This document shows positions 36,985-43,374 of a stretch of 48,525 nucleotides of DNA, piece after piece. Origin of the DNA: Chromobacterium vaccinii (GTDB lineage: Bacteria; Pseudomonadota; Gammaproteobacteria; Burkholderiales; Chromobacteriaceae). The first letter of the stretch is position 1. Each line of letters starts with the position of its first letter. The translations under genes and the position numbers were made by a program. Below the pieces are notes generated by a model, which was not told the origin of the DNA, did no database searches, and saw only the letters and a list, made by a program, of their open reading frames with translations. The DNA is taken from positions 1 to 48,525 of the forward strand of contig NZ_JZJL01000040.1 in the NCBI RefSeq assembly GCF_000971335.1. The letters run 5' to 3'.

Positions 36985-37218
36985 TTAGGCGCTCTTGACC
37001 ATACTCAGCACGATTTTTGCGCCCTTGATGGCCAGGTAGACCACAGCCAGCAAGCCCGCGATGGCCAGCACGGCGGTGCTGACGGTGCCGAAGTCGATAT
37101 TGCTGGTCAGCGGCGTCAGATCCGGGCCGACAGCGGCAGCTTTGGCAGCGGCGGGAGCCAGCAGCGCGGCAACCGGAGCGACAACAGCGAGGGCGACGGA
37201 GAAAGATTTTTTGAACAT
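36985..37218 (-). CDS. major coat protein pVIII-like
   Basis: A 77-aa precursor. Residues about 1-28 form a classic signal peptide (FKKSFSVALAVVAPVAALL ... AKA-AA), followed by a mature part of about 50 residues: an amphipathic segment, one membrane helix (about 46-64, STAVLAIAGLLAVVYLAI) and a basic C-terminus (KGAKIVLSMVKSA) that would contact the DNA. This is the standard pVIII design. The start at 37218 has AAGGAA upstream; the longer open frame to 37383 is not used. Confidence 0.92.
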   Translation of the reverse strand: MFKKSFSVALAVVAPVAALLAPAAAKAAAVGPDLTPLTSNIDFGTVSTAVLAIAGLLAVVYLAIKGAKIVLSMVKSA

Positions 37219-37261
37219 CACGGATTTCCTTGTAGATCCCGGATTACGTCCGGTGCGTGGA

Positions 37262-37504
37262 TCAGGCTCGGCGCAAAAAGCCAAGCACCAACCCGATGGA
37301 ATGACTGACCAGCCAGAGGCCGACAACAGTCGAAAAAGCGAAGGCCCAAATCGCCGAGGCGTTGCCGTAATCAAACGGCGCATTGGCAGCCTGAAATTGT
37401 TGGTAATCGCCAGGCTGAAGCATGATCAACCCGGCACACTGCTCGACCGGCGTGGCGACGGTGCGCAGCTGGCCAGCGGCATCAGCGCTGACGCAAATGG
37501 CCAT
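37262..37504 (-). CDS. small membrane protein upstream of the major coat gene
   Basis: An 80-aa protein with a soluble N-terminal part containing two Cys (MAICVSADAAGQL ... EQCAGL) and one membrane helix near the C-terminus (SAIWAFAFSTVVGLWLVSHSIGLVLGF) ending in RRA. Similar small proteins sit beside the pVIII gene in many inoviruses and are taken as minor coat proteins. Its start overlaps the 3' end of the replication gene by 23 nt. Confidence 0.75.
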   Translation of the reverse strand: MAICVSADAAGQLRTVATPVEQCAGLIMLQPGDYQQFQAANAPFDYGNASAIWAFAFSTVVGLWLVSHSIGLVLGFLRRA

Positions 37505-38903
37505 GACTGCCCTCCCCTAGCTGGCGACCGCCGCGTGAGGCCTGGTAATAGCCCTGCGACGGCGACGAGAATTGCGCCGACTCCAGCGGAGGCGCGGAGG
37601 CATCACGCGCCGGAATCTTGTAGTCGCCCAGCGCCTGAGCAAAGGCCGCCAGGCGGTCGGGGTCGTCGATCACATTGCCGTTGCTGACCATCAGCGCCGG
37701 AGCCTGTTCGTTCGCCGCGACGGCGGCCATGCGTTCCTGCTGCTCGATCTTGCGCAACGACTCGGCGGTTTCTTTGCGCACCCGGTCCACGTACAGCCGC
37801 TGCTGATGCGCCCAATACCATTCAGGGCACTCGAGGGGCTTAACCTCAATCACCTTGATGACGTGATTGATTTTTTCGAACTTGGCCAACGGTTCATTGA
37901 TATCGATGCCGTACTCACGCAACTGCTTGGCGTGGCGGTAGAACGTGGCCTGGGACAGCAGCGGGCGCACGTCCTCGCCGCGCAGGTAGCAGGCGGCAGT
38001 CATGCGGATCTTGGACGGCAAGCCCTCGATGTCCAGGCGGGTAATGTCCTCGCGGACGCGGTTAAGCAAGGGCTGCGTTTCTGAGCGGAAAAGAGCTACG
38101 ATTTTTTCCATCGTAATGTCTCCAAGGTACTGAAGGCTCTTGTCACGCAGCAGAAGGCGACCTGCCTCAAGCTCTGCCCGCACAATGCCTTGTTCCTTTG
38201 CGAATTGATAAACAGGGTCAGTTTTGATTTCGGTTTTAGAGCGCCCGTGCATGTGACCAGGGGCGAGCATTTCAAGGTGCTTGATATACAGCTTGAACAT
38301 CTTGCGGCCCGCCTTGCTGCCCCAGGAGCAAGACTCCGGGCAGGTGCGATTCCGCTTGATATTGTTCATGGACTGAGTAGAGGCCCAGCCCATAAAAGCA
38401 GCCGCGTTTTCCGGGCTGCCGGTGGCTAGATTTTCTGTGACGTGGAAGTTTGAAACCTTTGCGCCGGTCCACTTGATCAAGTTGATACCGTGCTGAAGGT
38501 CATACGCTGAAGGATTTGCGTTTATCACCTGTTCACCCTTGGTGAAAGGAGGCAAACGGAAACGCCCCAGGATCTCATTGCACTTGGCAATGGTGGCATC
38601 CCAATCGAGATTGAACAGGTTATCAGCCCTATCCAGGCGGCCAATATTCCCGGTGAGGGAAACACGAAAACCGTCGCTTTTGATCACCACAAGGCTGTCA
38701 AATGAGCCGCGAATAAACAGCTTGGAGGACTGCCCCCATTCTGCATCTTCAACTAGCTCGCCGGTTTCCATGTCCCGCCCCCACTTACCGACAACCCCCG
38801 AGTCCACCAGTGGCAGAGTCGGCTCGACTTCGCCGGTATCCGGGTTGTAACGCCCCGGATACGTCTGCGAAATCGTGATGCTGTCGATAAAAAGCGAATT
38901 CAT
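37482..38903 (-). CDS. phage replication initiation protein (II/X family)
   Basis: This 473-aa protein resembles the II/X (gpII, RstA-like) replication initiators of filamentous phages, which nick the plus-strand origin for rolling-circle replication. Visible features are the N-terminal IDSITISQTYPG, a central VSNFHVTENLATG, a conserved Cys/Trp segment (TCPESCSWGSKAGRKMFKLYIKHLEM) and a C-terminal low-complexity tail. The length is normal. It is followed directly by the small coat genes and preceded by the ssDNA-binding-like gene with a 1-bp gap, as in other inoviruses. Confidence 0.85.
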   Translation of the reverse strand: MNSLFIDSITISQTYPGRYNPDTGEVEPTLPLVDSGVVGKWGRDMETGELVEDAEWGQSSKLFIRGSFDSLVVIKSDGFRVSLTGNIGRLDRADNLFNLDWDATIAKCNEILGRFRLPPFTKGEQVINANPSAYDLQHGINLIKWTGAKVSNFHVTENLATGSPENAAAFMGWASTQSMNNIKRNRTCPESCSWGSKAGRKMFKLYIKHLEMLAPGHMHGRSKTEIKTDPVYQFAKEQGIVRAELEAGRLLLRDKSLQYLGDITMEKIVALFRSETQPLLNRVREDITRLDIEGLPSKIRMTAACYLRGEDVRPLLSQATFYRHAKQLREYGIDINEPLAKFEKINHVIKVIEVKPLECPEWYWAHQQRLYVDRVRKETAESLRKIEQQERMAAVAANEQAPALMVSNGNVIDDPDRLAAFAQALGDYKIPARDASAPPLESAQFSSPSQGYYQASRGGRQLGEGSHGHLRQR

Positions 38904-38904
38904 C

Positions 38905-39228
38905 CTACGCAGAGCCCTTGACTTGTTGCTCCACCAGCGGAACCGGATGCTGTACGCCGGAAATCACGGCTTTGAGCTTGCCGGCAAACATCTCGTGATC
39001 AATGACCAGCTTGACGCGGCAGGGGTACGTCAGTGACACAAATGCCGATTTGGCCGACTCAGTCACCGGGATTTCCATGGCTTCGTAACCAAAACCTTGC
39101 TTGGAAAAGTTGTCTTTGGAGACATTGCCGGCCGGGTTCAGGACGATGGCCGATATAATGTCAAATGGGCGTTGTGACTCTTTGCCAATGCCCTTGGAAT
39201 GGGTGAAGCCGGCTAAAAGTGCGTTCAT
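38905..39228 (-). CDS. ssDNA-binding protein-like (pV-type) gene
   Basis: A 107-aa protein whose place just before the replication initiator and whose size fit the pV/RstB-type single-strand DNA-binding proteins that coat the phage genome before packaging. The sequence is rich in beta-forming stretches (AFVSLTYPCRVKLVIDHEMFAGKLKAVISGV), consistent with an OB-like fold. The start at 39228 has GAGGAC upstream. The family call rests mainly on position and length. Confidence 0.65.
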   Translation of the reverse strand: MNALLAGFTHSKGIGKESQRPFDIISAIVLNPAGNVSKDNFSKQGFGYEAMEIPVTESAKSAFVSLTYPCRVKLVIDHEMFAGKLKAVISGVQHPVPLVEQQVKGSA

Positions 39229-39269
39229 TGAAAAGTCCTCATCAGGGTAAAGGGCCGGGACGGGCCGGG

Positions 39270-39776
39270 TTAAAAGGCGTAAACGCCGTAACGGGTTTCC
39301 AGCATGAACAGCCGGCGCATCCACTCGCAGCAGGTTTCGCGAGTCTGTTCATAACCGAGTAGAAAGGCGGGTTTGTGGCCGTGGCGGCGAGTCAGAAGCT
39401 GATCCGCCACCTGAAGCGCCCAAACGCTCATTTGTTTGTCTGCGTCCTGGTAGGCAACCTCTAGGGCGGCAATCAGATCCATGCCTGAAGGACCAAAATC
39501 CCAGGCATCTGCGGGCACTGACATTTCAACAGTTTGTGATAAGTCAGGACATTGGACGTTTTTCAGTTGCTGACTTGTCAGGTAGGCATGCAAGCGGATC
39601 GCATGAGACTTGGCGCGGCGGAAGTTGTAGAGCTTGGAATTTTTGCCGCTGTGCAGAAACCAGAAGAACAGCGTGCTGCGGGATACCAAGGTGAAGAGCA
39701 CGAACTGCGATGCATAGGGGCGGCGGCTGAGGTACTGCCCTATCTTGGGCGCGTGTGGCTTGTGAACCCTATACAT
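39270..39776 (-). CDS. unknown 168-aa first gene of the phage operon
   Basis: Not recognised. ATG 39776 has GGGGATAG upstream and lies next to the operator-like repeats, so this gene should be the first and most directly controlled one of the phage operon. The N-terminal 50 residues are basic with a hydrophobic stretch (YASQFVLFTLVSRSTLFFWFL); the rest appears helical and soluble with three Cys near the end (ETCCEWM). It might help early replication or control the operon; nothing in the sequence decides this. Confidence 0.6.
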   Translation of the reverse strand: MYRVHKPHAPKIGQYLSRRPYASQFVLFTLVSRSTLFFWFLHSGKNSKLYNFRRAKSHAIRLHAYLTSQQLKNVQCPDLSQTVEMSVPADAWDFGPSGMDLIAALEVAYQDADKQMSVWALQVADQLLTRRHGHKPAFLLGYEQTRETCCEWMRRLFMLETRYGVYAF

Positions 39777-39809
39777 GCTATCCCCCTGGATAAATCGGTT
39801 AACAATTTA

Positions 39810-39863
39810 CTGCTCACGGACGTAAGCAGCTAAGGGGATGATAAACTGCTCACATACGTAAGC
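39810..39863. promoter_or_regulatory. two operator-like repeats between divergent phage genes
   Basis: CTGCTCACGGACGTAAGC at 39810-39827 and CTGCTCACATACGTAAGC at 39846-39863 differ at two positions and start 36 bp apart. Each contains an imperfect dyad (GCTCAC..ACGTAAGC, 12 of 16 self-complementary positions). They sit in the 101-bp gap between the minus-strand operon and the plus-strand regulator gene, so they are probable binding sites for that regulator. Confidence 0.7.
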
Positions 39864-39877
39864 GCAATGGAGACGAC

Positions 39878-40312
39878 ATGAAACGGAGTTCCGATTATCT
39901 GAGAGACGCGCTAGAGGCCATGGGCGATATCAGCCAGAACCAAAAGGCTAAAAAACTAGGCATCAGCAGCGGTGGCATGAGCATGTATCTATCGGGTGAA
40001 CGCATCATGGATAACTACGCCTGCATGATGGTTGCTCAGGTGTTGGGCCTGGAAGGAATCGAGGTAATTGCAGCTGCGCAAATGGAAAGAGAGAAAAGCG
40101 AAGAGCGTCGCGCGTTTTGGGAGGAGCTAAGAAAAAAACTAGGCGTCCTTGGGCTCGCAGGATGGGTCGCAGGGGCCGCCCTTCTCGCACATCCTGAGGC
40201 AGCAAAGGCTATTGGAATCAACGATTTGAGCAAAATAGACAATCTATATTATGTCAAATCTTGTCAGTCAAATTATGGGCAAGATTGCTCCGGAAAATTT
40301 TTACGCGACTGA
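39878..40312 (+). CDS. phage regulator, HTH plus hydrophobic C-terminus (DUF3693-like)
   Basis: This 144-aa protein has an N-terminal helix-turn-helix (about 17-45, SQNQKAKKLGISSGGMSMYLSGERIM) and a hydrophobic helix around 88-105 (LGVLGLAGWVAGAALLA). It fits the DUF3693-type regulators of inoviruses, divergent from the virion operon, and should repress it through the two 18-bp repeats upstream. Its 3' end runs through the right dif-like site: residues NLYYVKS are encoded by the site itself, and the last 15 or so by the next element. A different C-terminus is therefore expected in the circular phage. Confidence 0.75.
   Translation: MKRSSDYLRDALEAMGDISQNQKAKKLGISSGGMSMYLSGERIMDNYACMMVAQVLGLEGIEVIAAAQMEREKSEERRAFWEELRKKLGVLGLAGWVAGAALLAHPEAAKAIGINDLSKIDNLYYVKSCQSNYGQDCSGKFLRD
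40232..40259 (+). other. dif-like site, right prophage junction
   Basis: Centre TCTATA and XerD arm TTATGTCAAAT are identical to the left site; the XerC arm AAAATAGACAA is not. This is what XerCD integration of a phage attP with a poor XerC arm leaves at the right end. It lies inside the 3' coding region of the regulator gene. The homology continues rightwards into the second element. Confidence 0.8.
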
Positions 40313-40847
40313 CACGATTCATGTCGCATGCACGCAACACTTTCGCGAAACTGACGTCATTCCCTGATTCAATGCTTGCCGTCAGATGAAGCACTACAAC
40401 CCTGTGGCCACCTTTCCATGCCGCCCGGACGATCTGTACCGGGCGCTTTGCTTTGGCGACGTCCAGACCCTGGCCAACGAACTAGACGTCACTCCTCAGA
40501 AAATTGAGCGCTGGCGACGTGGCCGCGACCCCGTGCCGAAGCTGGTCTATCTCTACCTCATCAATCGCACAGGCACGACCCTTGGCAAGCAGTACGGCCC
40601 GTTCCGCGACTTCCAACTCAGCGACCGCGCCGACGCCCTGGTTTGCCCAGGGACCGGCACACGGATCAACTACGCCGAGCTGCCGCTATTGGCCGAGTAT
40701 CGACGCGCACACCGGCTGGCGCAGCAACAGGCGGAGTTGATTGAAAAGCTGATGAAGGAACGCGACTACTATCGCCATAACTGTCACCAAGACGCCCGCT
40801 ACGGCATGCTGCTGAGCGGCATCTTCAATCACAGAGATAAAGGCTAG
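40241..40847 (+). repeat. long direct repeat, right copy (dif centre through 153-aa gene)
   Basis: Homologous to 27854-28461, with many silent and some coding changes and a 1-nt length difference just after the dif-like site. It belongs to a related but different element, not to a recent duplication. Confidence 0.85.
40386..40847 (+). CDS. 153-aa phage protein with HTH-like segment, right copy
   Basis: Homologue of the protein at 28000-28461, with the HTH-like segment (TLANELDVTPQKIERWRRGRDP) unchanged and most changes in the C-terminal half and around residues 51-72. The intact reading frame, despite the loss of the rest of the element, suggests selection or recent arrival. It lies 127 bp from the right dif-like site, as its partner does from the left one. 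Confidence 0.75.
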   Translation: MKHYNPVATFPCRPDDLYRALCFGDVQTLANELDVTPQKIERWRRGRDPVPKLVYLYLINRTGTTLGKQYGPFRDFQLSDRADALVCPGTGTRINYAELPLLAEYRRAHRLAQQQAELIEKLMKERDYYRHNCHQDARYGMLLSGIFNHRDKG

Positions 40848-40925
40848 CCCGGCCTTTTGCACACCATCAGGATTCGCAATGACAAAAAGGTAGACAATGA
40901 AGGTTTTCCTTGCTGGAGTCCTATC

Positions 40926-41528
40926 GTGAGCTACCTACTTGTTTTTGTCCTGCTGCTTCTGGTCCTTCTCGCCTTCATCGTTCTGGCCCTAAAGAAAACA
41001 TCAGGAATGGCACGCACAAGTCACGCCCAGGCCAGCAAGTGCCGTTTCCTGCTGAAAAGGAAGCAACTGCTCACAGGTCGGGAGATCGATTGCTACAAGC
41101 TGCTGGTCAAGGAGCTCGGGCCGGAATTCATCGTGTTCCCGCAAGTTGCCTTTAGCCAGATCCTCAACGTGACTGGTGGCACACAGTCCGAAAACAGAAA
41201 GTTGTGGATGACCATGAGTCAGAAAGTGGCCGATTTCGTCATCTGCAAAGACGACCTCACCATGCTGGCCATCTTGGAATTGGATGACCGGTCGCACCAG
41301 GGCAAGCAAGACAAGGACCGCGCGCGGGATGGCGTTGTGGAAAGCGTAGGACTGAAGGCGCTGCGGATTGCCGGCCCGGCGAAGCAAGAGGACATCGCAC
41401 GGATCGCCATGAGGCTGCGCGGCATGGCCAGCCCGCAGCCAATGGCGGCAGGCGTGACGTTACAGCCCCCTGCCCCGCGCCGTGACCCGGTTCCGCTGCG
41501 CGCCGTGGAGCGGGATACTGGTAGATGA
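40926..41528 (+). CDS. membrane-anchored DUF2726-like protein (possible nuclease fold)
   Basis: This 200-aa protein has one N-terminal membrane segment (SYLLVFVLLLLVLLAFIVLAL), then a cytosolic domain with ELGPEFIVFPQVAF, KVADFVICKDDLTMLAILELDDRSH and a KDRARDGVV segment. The pattern D-x(n)-ELDDxSH resembles DUF2726 domains, which are related to restriction-endonuclease-like folds. The start GTG 40926 is preferred because GGAG lies about 9 nt upstream; a TTG 69 bp earlier is the alternative. The last 20 residues are encoded by the repeat shared with the left element, so the gene may have been fused into that boundary. Function unknown. Confidence 0.65.
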   Translation: MSYLLVFVLLLLVLLAFIVLALKKTSGMARTSHAQASKCRFLLKRKQLLTGREIDCYKLLVKELGPEFIVFPQVAFSQILNVTGGTQSENRKLWMTMSQKVADFVICKDDLTMLAILELDDRSHQGKQDKDRARDGVVESVGLKALRIAGPAKQEDIARIAMRLRGMASPQPMAAGVTLQPPAPRRDPVPLRAVERDTGR

Positions 41529-41635
41529 CATTGGAATTTTGATCGCTCAAAACCAAGGCAAAAACGGGCGGTTTTTGGTCAAAATGGGAAAAAGACGGGT
41601 AATACCAGTCACCCGTCTAGGCCGGCTTCGCCGGC
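41463..41635. repeat. cargo-boundary repeat, right copy
   Basis: Homologous to 29089-29262; see there. It begins inside the DUF2726-like coding region and ends with the same double hairpin. Confidence 0.75.
41588..41635 (-). terminator. rho-independent terminator, minus strand (right copy)
   Basis: AGACGGGT at 41593-41600 pairs with ACCCGTCT at 41611-41618, with a run of five T next on the minus strand. GCCGGC-TTC-GCCGGC follows at 41621-41635. It ends the 77-aa gene. The second stem differs in sequence from the left copy yet keeps pairing, so it is under selection. Confidence 0.8.
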
Positions 41636-41647
41636 TCTGCGGCAATG

Positions 41648-41881
41648 TCACCACATCACCGGATTGCCCAGGCTCTTGAAGGACATCTTTTCCAGGATGG
41701 CCCAGCTTGCTTCGTCTTCAGTCCACGCAAGCGGGACGGCAAGGGTATGAATTTCTCCAGCCTTGTCGCGCGTAGTCAGATAAGCCCGATACCCTAGCCG
41801 ATCTAGCTCGGCCTCATCAGCCACGACCCGGTGCTGCTTGTCAGATGCGCCACCCATGAAATCAACAATCAAGCCTTGCAT
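41648..41881 (-). CDS. unknown small protein of the second element
   Basis: Not recognised. A 77-aa frame starts at 41881 (MQGLIVDFMGG) with AGGTGG 5 nt upstream; an in-frame ATG at 41905 would add 8 residues but has a poorer site. It is acidic and soluble, with GYRAYLTTRDKAGEIHTLAVPL suggesting a beta-rich core. It occupies the place held by the 252-aa gene in the left element but is unrelated to it. Confidence 0.55.
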   Translation of the reverse strand: MQGLIVDFMGGASDKQHRVVADEAELDRLGYRAYLTTRDKAGEIHTLAVPLAWTEDEASWAILEKMSFKSLGNPVMW

Positions 41882-41999
41882 GGTGCCCACCTTTTGTGAG
41901 GACATACTCCCAATCTAGCGCTGGCGAAAGCATAGGGATGTACGAGGAAACACTTATGAAACCCCGCCAAAGGCGGGGCGTTGCTTTCAAATCGTTGCC

Positions 42000-42028
42000 G
42001 GCTAGATGCTAGCGCCCTGCTCTCAGTT
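42000..42028 (-). pseudogene. possible remnant of a DUF2235 lipase 3' end
   Basis: About 28 bp resemble the last codons and stop of the lipase gene at 30118 (23 of 28 positions by eye); the shared reading ends QGA-two residues-stop. It follows a CCGCC/GGCGG hairpin in the same relative position. The match is short and could be chance. Confidence 0.3.
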
Positions 42029-42158
42029 AGTCTGGTCGTAACCAGCTGCAACTTTCCCGCCATCGATGTCTCGCTTAGAGCTGGCGGACTCTTATCCTAG
42101 CCAGTCTTAAAGGGCAAGCGAATTGCCTGCCCGTGGGTCACGCTGATGCTTGATTGTT

Positions 42159-43037
42159 TTAGTAAGCAAGCATCTTCGTCTTTGCTTGGCCGGCTCGTTC
42201 GTCCAACCGTTGTTCCAGAAGAATCCGGAGACCTTCCGGTTCAAGGTGTTTGCACCACTCTTTGGCGGAAACGGCGTCGTTATAATCGCCCAAGGCTTGC
42301 AGCAAGCCGCGCAACTTGTTCAGAAAGCGCTTGTGGTTGCCATCGAGTTCCAGGTCTGAAAAGAACTCGATGGCGTAGCGTAGTTTTTTGCCTTGCTTGC
42401 GTAGTTCGTGCAGCTGTTCGGCGGAATGTCCTTTTTGTTTCCATAGTTTGCGCATGCTCGCCCGCTGGCGTTCCAGCGCGTGGCTGGCGAATCGCGGCAG
42501 ATTGTCGAGATGCGAGGGCGGCAGGCTGGTTAGACCATCCAGCAGGCGGGTTGGAAGCGTGCGCCATCGACGGGAAGCAAGCGCCACGCGGCAGGCCGCC
42601 CGGCCATCCCGTCGGGCGGCGCTCAGGGCGACCAGGGCGGGTTTCATCGTTTCGCTGGATAGGCCGACCTGAATGGCCGGCAATGTTTCCAGTGTCAGCA
42701 CATCCAGATCGCGCGCTTTGCCGAATATGCCCGCCAGCCATTTCAGGTCGCCGGCTATGGTTTTCCACCTCCGGCCGCGGATCAGCGGCGCAAAGGTTTT
42801 GAGAGCCGTTCTCAGCCGCCGGATGGCTACCCTGCCCTGATGGATAGGCTCGGCGTCATTCCCTTCGCAAATGCTTGGCGTGTTGGCCATGAGTTGGCGC
42901 AAGCACTCCAGAACGATGCGTTTCAGCGCCGCCGCGCAGCTCATTGCGGGGCGCAAGCGTGGAATGCGCGCCTGGGTGCGGCTGCGCATCGAGTAGGAAA
43001 ATGGACGCTGTTGTCGTTCGAAGTGTTTTTTTGCCAT
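42159..43037 (-). CDS. CHAD-domain protein
   Basis: This 292-aa helical protein is a conserved-histidine alpha-helical (CHAD) domain, a positively charged fold known to bind polyphosphate. Conserved segments are IHQGRVAIRRLRTALKTF (about 65-83), LHELRKQGKKLRYAIEFFS (about 213-231) and ALGDYNDAVSAKEW near the C-terminus. No CYTH domain is fused. Basic residues dominate throughout. The dyad GATGCTTG/CAAGCATC (42145-42174) overlaps the stop and may end the transcript. It is divergent from the lipid operon and probably marks the return to chromosomal sequence right of the phage elements. Confidence 0.88.
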   Translation of the reverse strand: MAKKHFERQQRPFSYSMRSRTQARIPRLRPAMSCAAALKRIVLECLRQLMANTPSICEGNDAEPIHQGRVAIRRLRTALKTFAPLIRGRRWKTIAGDLKWLAGIFGKARDLDVLTLETLPAIQVGLSSETMKPALVALSAARRDGRAACRVALASRRWRTLPTRLLDGLTSLPPSHLDNLPRFASHALERQRASMRKLWKQKGHSAEQLHELRKQGKKLRYAIEFFSDLELDGNHKRFLNKLRGLLQALGDYNDAVSAKEWCKHLEPEGLRILLEQRLDERAGQAKTKMLAY

Positions 43038-43374
43038 GGCGCCTGTCTCGACTGATCGGCGATGCGGGTATTCATGACTGAGCTTGCTCCCCCAGGAGAC
43101 CCTTCCTGTCCTCGTTTTGATTCATGAGTATTTTTCAATGTATTGCGAATCGTCGCCGACTGCTGCATGGCCGTCGTGGCTGAAAACAATGCTTAAAACC
43201 ATAACAACAAGCCTACAACTGTACTAATTGACAGTTATGATGATTGGCATTGCCCGTCAGCGGTTTACTCAGGATTTATCGTTGCACCCACATGGTTTTG
43301 ATATGGATAAGCTTGTGTGAGAACGTTGCAATACATGAAAATGCAAGCAAATCTAAACTGCACCTTGAACCTGA
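43038..43374. other. 337-bp divergent promoter region
   Basis: This gap separates the CHAD gene from the six-gene lipid operon. It is clearly more AT-rich than the genes on either side and contains the lux-box-like dyad at 43217. No further gene is supported. TTGACA at 43228 overlaps the dyad, but no TATAAT-like box follows at the right distance, so promoter positions stay open. Confidence 0.5.
43217..43236. promoter_or_regulatory. lux-box-like dyad upstream of the lipid operon
   Basis: AACTGTACTAATTGACAGTT is a 20-bp element with perfect 6-bp arms and an 8-bp spacer, the geometry of LuxR-type boxes. The inner CTG..CAG part fits the CviR consensus CTGNCCNNNNGGNCAG (recalled) at all but two positions. 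It lies 139 bp before the start of the KAS III-like gene. Confidence 0.55.

Larger units (their letters stand above)
27856..40242. mobile_element. filamentous (inovirus) prophage integrated at dif
   Basis: The element of about 12.4 kb is bounded by dif-like sites. It contains a typical inovirus minus-strand block (replication initiator, ssDNA-binding-like protein, small coat proteins, pIII-like, DUF2523/pVI-like, Zot/pI, pIV-like secretin) and a divergent DUF3693-type regulator. No integrase or transposase gene is present, as expected for XerCD-users. The 28.0-32.2 kb part is cargo. All core genes look intact, so the prophage may be active. Confidence 0.88.
40243..42028. mobile_element. degenerate second dif-integrated element
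   Basis: From the right dif-like site this segment repeats the order of the prophage's dif-proximal end: 153-aa regulator, cargo gene, terminator pair, small minus-strand gene, CCGCC/GGCGG hairpin. It then stops at a few bases resembling the end of a lipase gene. No phage replication or coat gene follows and no third dif-like site was found, so it is probably a deletion remnant of a related inovirus or satellite. Confidence 0.65.

Noticed and set aside
41869-42063. 64-codon minus-strand frame at the end of the second element
   Set aside because: Overlaps the 77-aa gene start, terminator hairpin and possible lipase remnant in another frame; no ribosome site seen.
43228-43233. TTGACA as a -35 box
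   Set aside because: No TATAAT-like hexamer 16-18 bp downstream, and it falls within the lux-box-like dyad.
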